Below, piece by piece: positions 14,795-15,142 of a stretch of DNA of 15,142 nt. Position numbers and translations under genes: made by a program. Position 1 is the first letter of the stretch, and every line of letters starts with the position of its first letter. The notes under the pieces were generated by a model. That model ran no database searches. It was given only the letters and a program-made list of their open reading frames with translations, and was not told the DNA's origin. This stretch comes from CAZVJA01 sp964626885 (GTDB lineage Bacteria > Planctomycetota > Planctomycetia > Planctomycetales > Planctomycetaceae): assembly GCA_964626885.1 (NCBI GenBank), contig CAZVJA010000121.1:1-15142 (forward strand). Direction: 5' to 3'.

Positions 14795-14906
14795 ACAGGC
14801 TTCAGGATGTCGGGCTTCAGGCGCTCAGGTTTCGGACTTCAGGCATTGCGGATTTCGGATTGCGAATTGCGGATTGCTGACCCAGGACTCCGGACTCGGG
14901 ACTTTT
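14795..14906. repeat. Period-7 degenerate array (GGATTGC/GGACTCC type)
   Basis: From 14823 to 14906 the sequence divides without slippage into twelve heptamers, including GATTTCG, GATTGCG, AATTGCG, GATTGCT, GACTCCG and GACTCGG. The part before 14823 has the same flavour with one-base slips (TTCAGG, TCGGGC). The strict seven-base phasing with drifting content points to expansion by slippage followed by mutation. It lies upstream of the exonuclease gene on that gene's strand. Confidence 0.7.
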
Positions 14907-14914
14907 TTTCTTTC

Positions 14915-14942
14915 CATCATCCATCCTCCTCCCTCCGTCCTC
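14915..14942. repeat. Pyrimidine heptamer run, copy A
   Basis: On the plus strand four heptamers run in phase: CATCATC, CATCCTC, CTCCCTC, CGTCCTC. They abut the first copy of the palindromic repeat and recur before the second copy. Confidence 0.55.
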
Positions 14943-14981
14943 TTATTGACCGCTGTTCCGACGACAAGTCGTCGGCTTGGC
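14927..14981. repeat. 55-bp direct repeat, copy A, with 18-bp palindrome
   Basis: This segment recurs 161 bp downstream at 15088-15142 with about 51 of 55 identities; all differences fall in a 9-nt stretch at 14943-14951. Its last 30 bases are identical in both copies and contain the palindrome CCGACGACAAGTCGTCGG (14958-14975), arms of 8 bp around AA. Confidence 0.8.
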
Positions 14982-15013
14982 AAGAGTCCGATTCCCTCCG
15001 TCTGGCCTCTTCT

Positions 15014-15057
15014 GCTCCCCTCGCCCCTTGCGGGAGAGGGGCCGGGGGTGAGGGGGC
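15014..15057. repeat. REP-like GC-rich inverted repeat
   Basis: CCCCTC (15017-15022) pairs with GAGGGG (15050-15055), and CCCCT (15024-15028) can pair with AGGGG (15037-15041). The element reads CCCTCGCCCC, then a TTGCGGGAG loop region, then GGGGTGAGGG. This CCCTCACCC...GCGAGGGG-type repeat is widespread in intergenic DNA of GC-rich bacteria and gives well-known false peptides such as SPLAGEGPGVRG. It is non-coding. Confidence 0.75.
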
Positions 15058-15061
15058 TTCC

Positions 15062-15103
15062 TCTCCTCCATCTTCCATCCTCTATCTTCCTCCCTCCGTC
15101 CTC
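15062..15103. repeat. Pyrimidine heptamer run, copy B
   Basis: Six in-phase heptamers (TCTCCTC, CATCTTC, CATCCTC, TATCTTC, CTCCCTC, CGTCCTC) precede the second palindromic copy. The last two are identical to the last two of copy A. Confidence 0.6.
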
Positions 15104-15142
15104 GTCTTGATTGCTGTTCCGACGACAAGTCGTCGGCTTGGC
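15088..15142. repeat. 55-bp direct repeat, copy B, at the window end
   Basis: Second copy of the 14927-14981 repeat. Its last 30 bases (15113-15142) are identical to 14952-14981, with the 18-bp palindrome at 15119-15136. The window stops exactly at the end of the shared sequence, so a longer array may continue outside. Confidence 0.8.

Larger units (their letters stand above)
14699..15142. other. Repeat-rich non-coding right end of the window
   Basis: This 444-nt stretch has no gene. From left to right it has the exonuclease upstream region (14699-14794), a period-7 array (14795-14906), pyrimidine heptamers (14915-14942), a first palindromic repeat copy (to 14981), a REP-like element (15014-15057), more heptamers (15062-15103) and a second palindromic copy (to 15142). 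The open frames crossing it translate repeats (for example SPLAGEGPGVRG and HPRPLSRKGRGE) and are not proteins. Confidence 0.75.

Noticed and set aside
14757..15128. Open frames on both strands at the right end
   Set aside because: They translate heptamer and REP-like repeats; peptides such as SPLAGEGPGVRG and HPRPLSRKGRGE are familiar false products of this repeat type.
14795..15142. CRISPR array
   Set aside because: The repeats are adjacent heptamers and one 161-bp-offset pair, not regularly spaced direct repeats with unique spacers, and no cas gene is visible.

Overview
The window looks like an ordinary stretch of a Planctomycetes chromosome of roughly 58-60% GC. The pointers are a Tat-exported DUF1501 protein, a DUF1207 outer-membrane-type protein, a small lipoprotein resembling the planctomycete DUF6655 family, a YfhO-like multi-pass membrane protein, and period-7 degenerate repeats between genes. 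Assignment to genus is not possible from what is visible.

Layout, left to right. (1) Minus strand, 82-2232: an alpha-glucan (glycogen) phosphorylase, probably followed off the left edge by another minus-strand gene whose first codons may lie at 1-12. (2) A 370-nt divergent gap with a perfect hairpin and a possible short leader reading frame. (3) Plus strand, 2603-7457: three translationally coupled genes (TGATG and ATGA overlaps) for an exported M20/AbgB-type amidohydrolase, a YfhO-like membrane protein and a zinc-free quinone-reductase-type oxidoreductase. (4) A solitary DUF1501 gene, 7613-9007. (5) A small lipoprotein gene, 9245-9949, with a perfect 16-bp palindrome inside its candidate promoter. 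It converges on (6) a minus-strand DUF1207 gene, 10040-11128, with a strong hairpin between the stops. (7) A 905-nt stretch without a supported gene, holding one long start-less open frame that may be a gene remnant. (8) Plus strand, 12034-13143: an acyltransferase-3 family membrane protein, then a small PilZ-type protein at 13376-13744. (9) Minus strand, 13877-14698: a PolB-like DEDDy 3'-5' exonuclease. (10) A repeat-rich right end, 14795-15142: period-7 arrays, a REP-like GC-rich inverted repeat, and a 55-bp direct repeat with an 18-bp palindrome whose second copy ends exactly at the window end.

Functionally the genes cover storage-glucan breakdown, envelope and export functions, a possible envelope-modifying acyltransferase next to a possible c-di-GMP receptor, and DNA processing. 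I see no defence system, prophage, insertion sequence, CRISPR array or biosynthetic cluster. No clearly novel multi-gene system is evident. The points most worth a second look are the palindromic operator candidate at 9103-9118, the period-7 repeats that recur after gene ends, the tandem element at the right end, the coupled amidohydrolase/membrane protein/reductase operon, and the start-less frame at 11517-11891.
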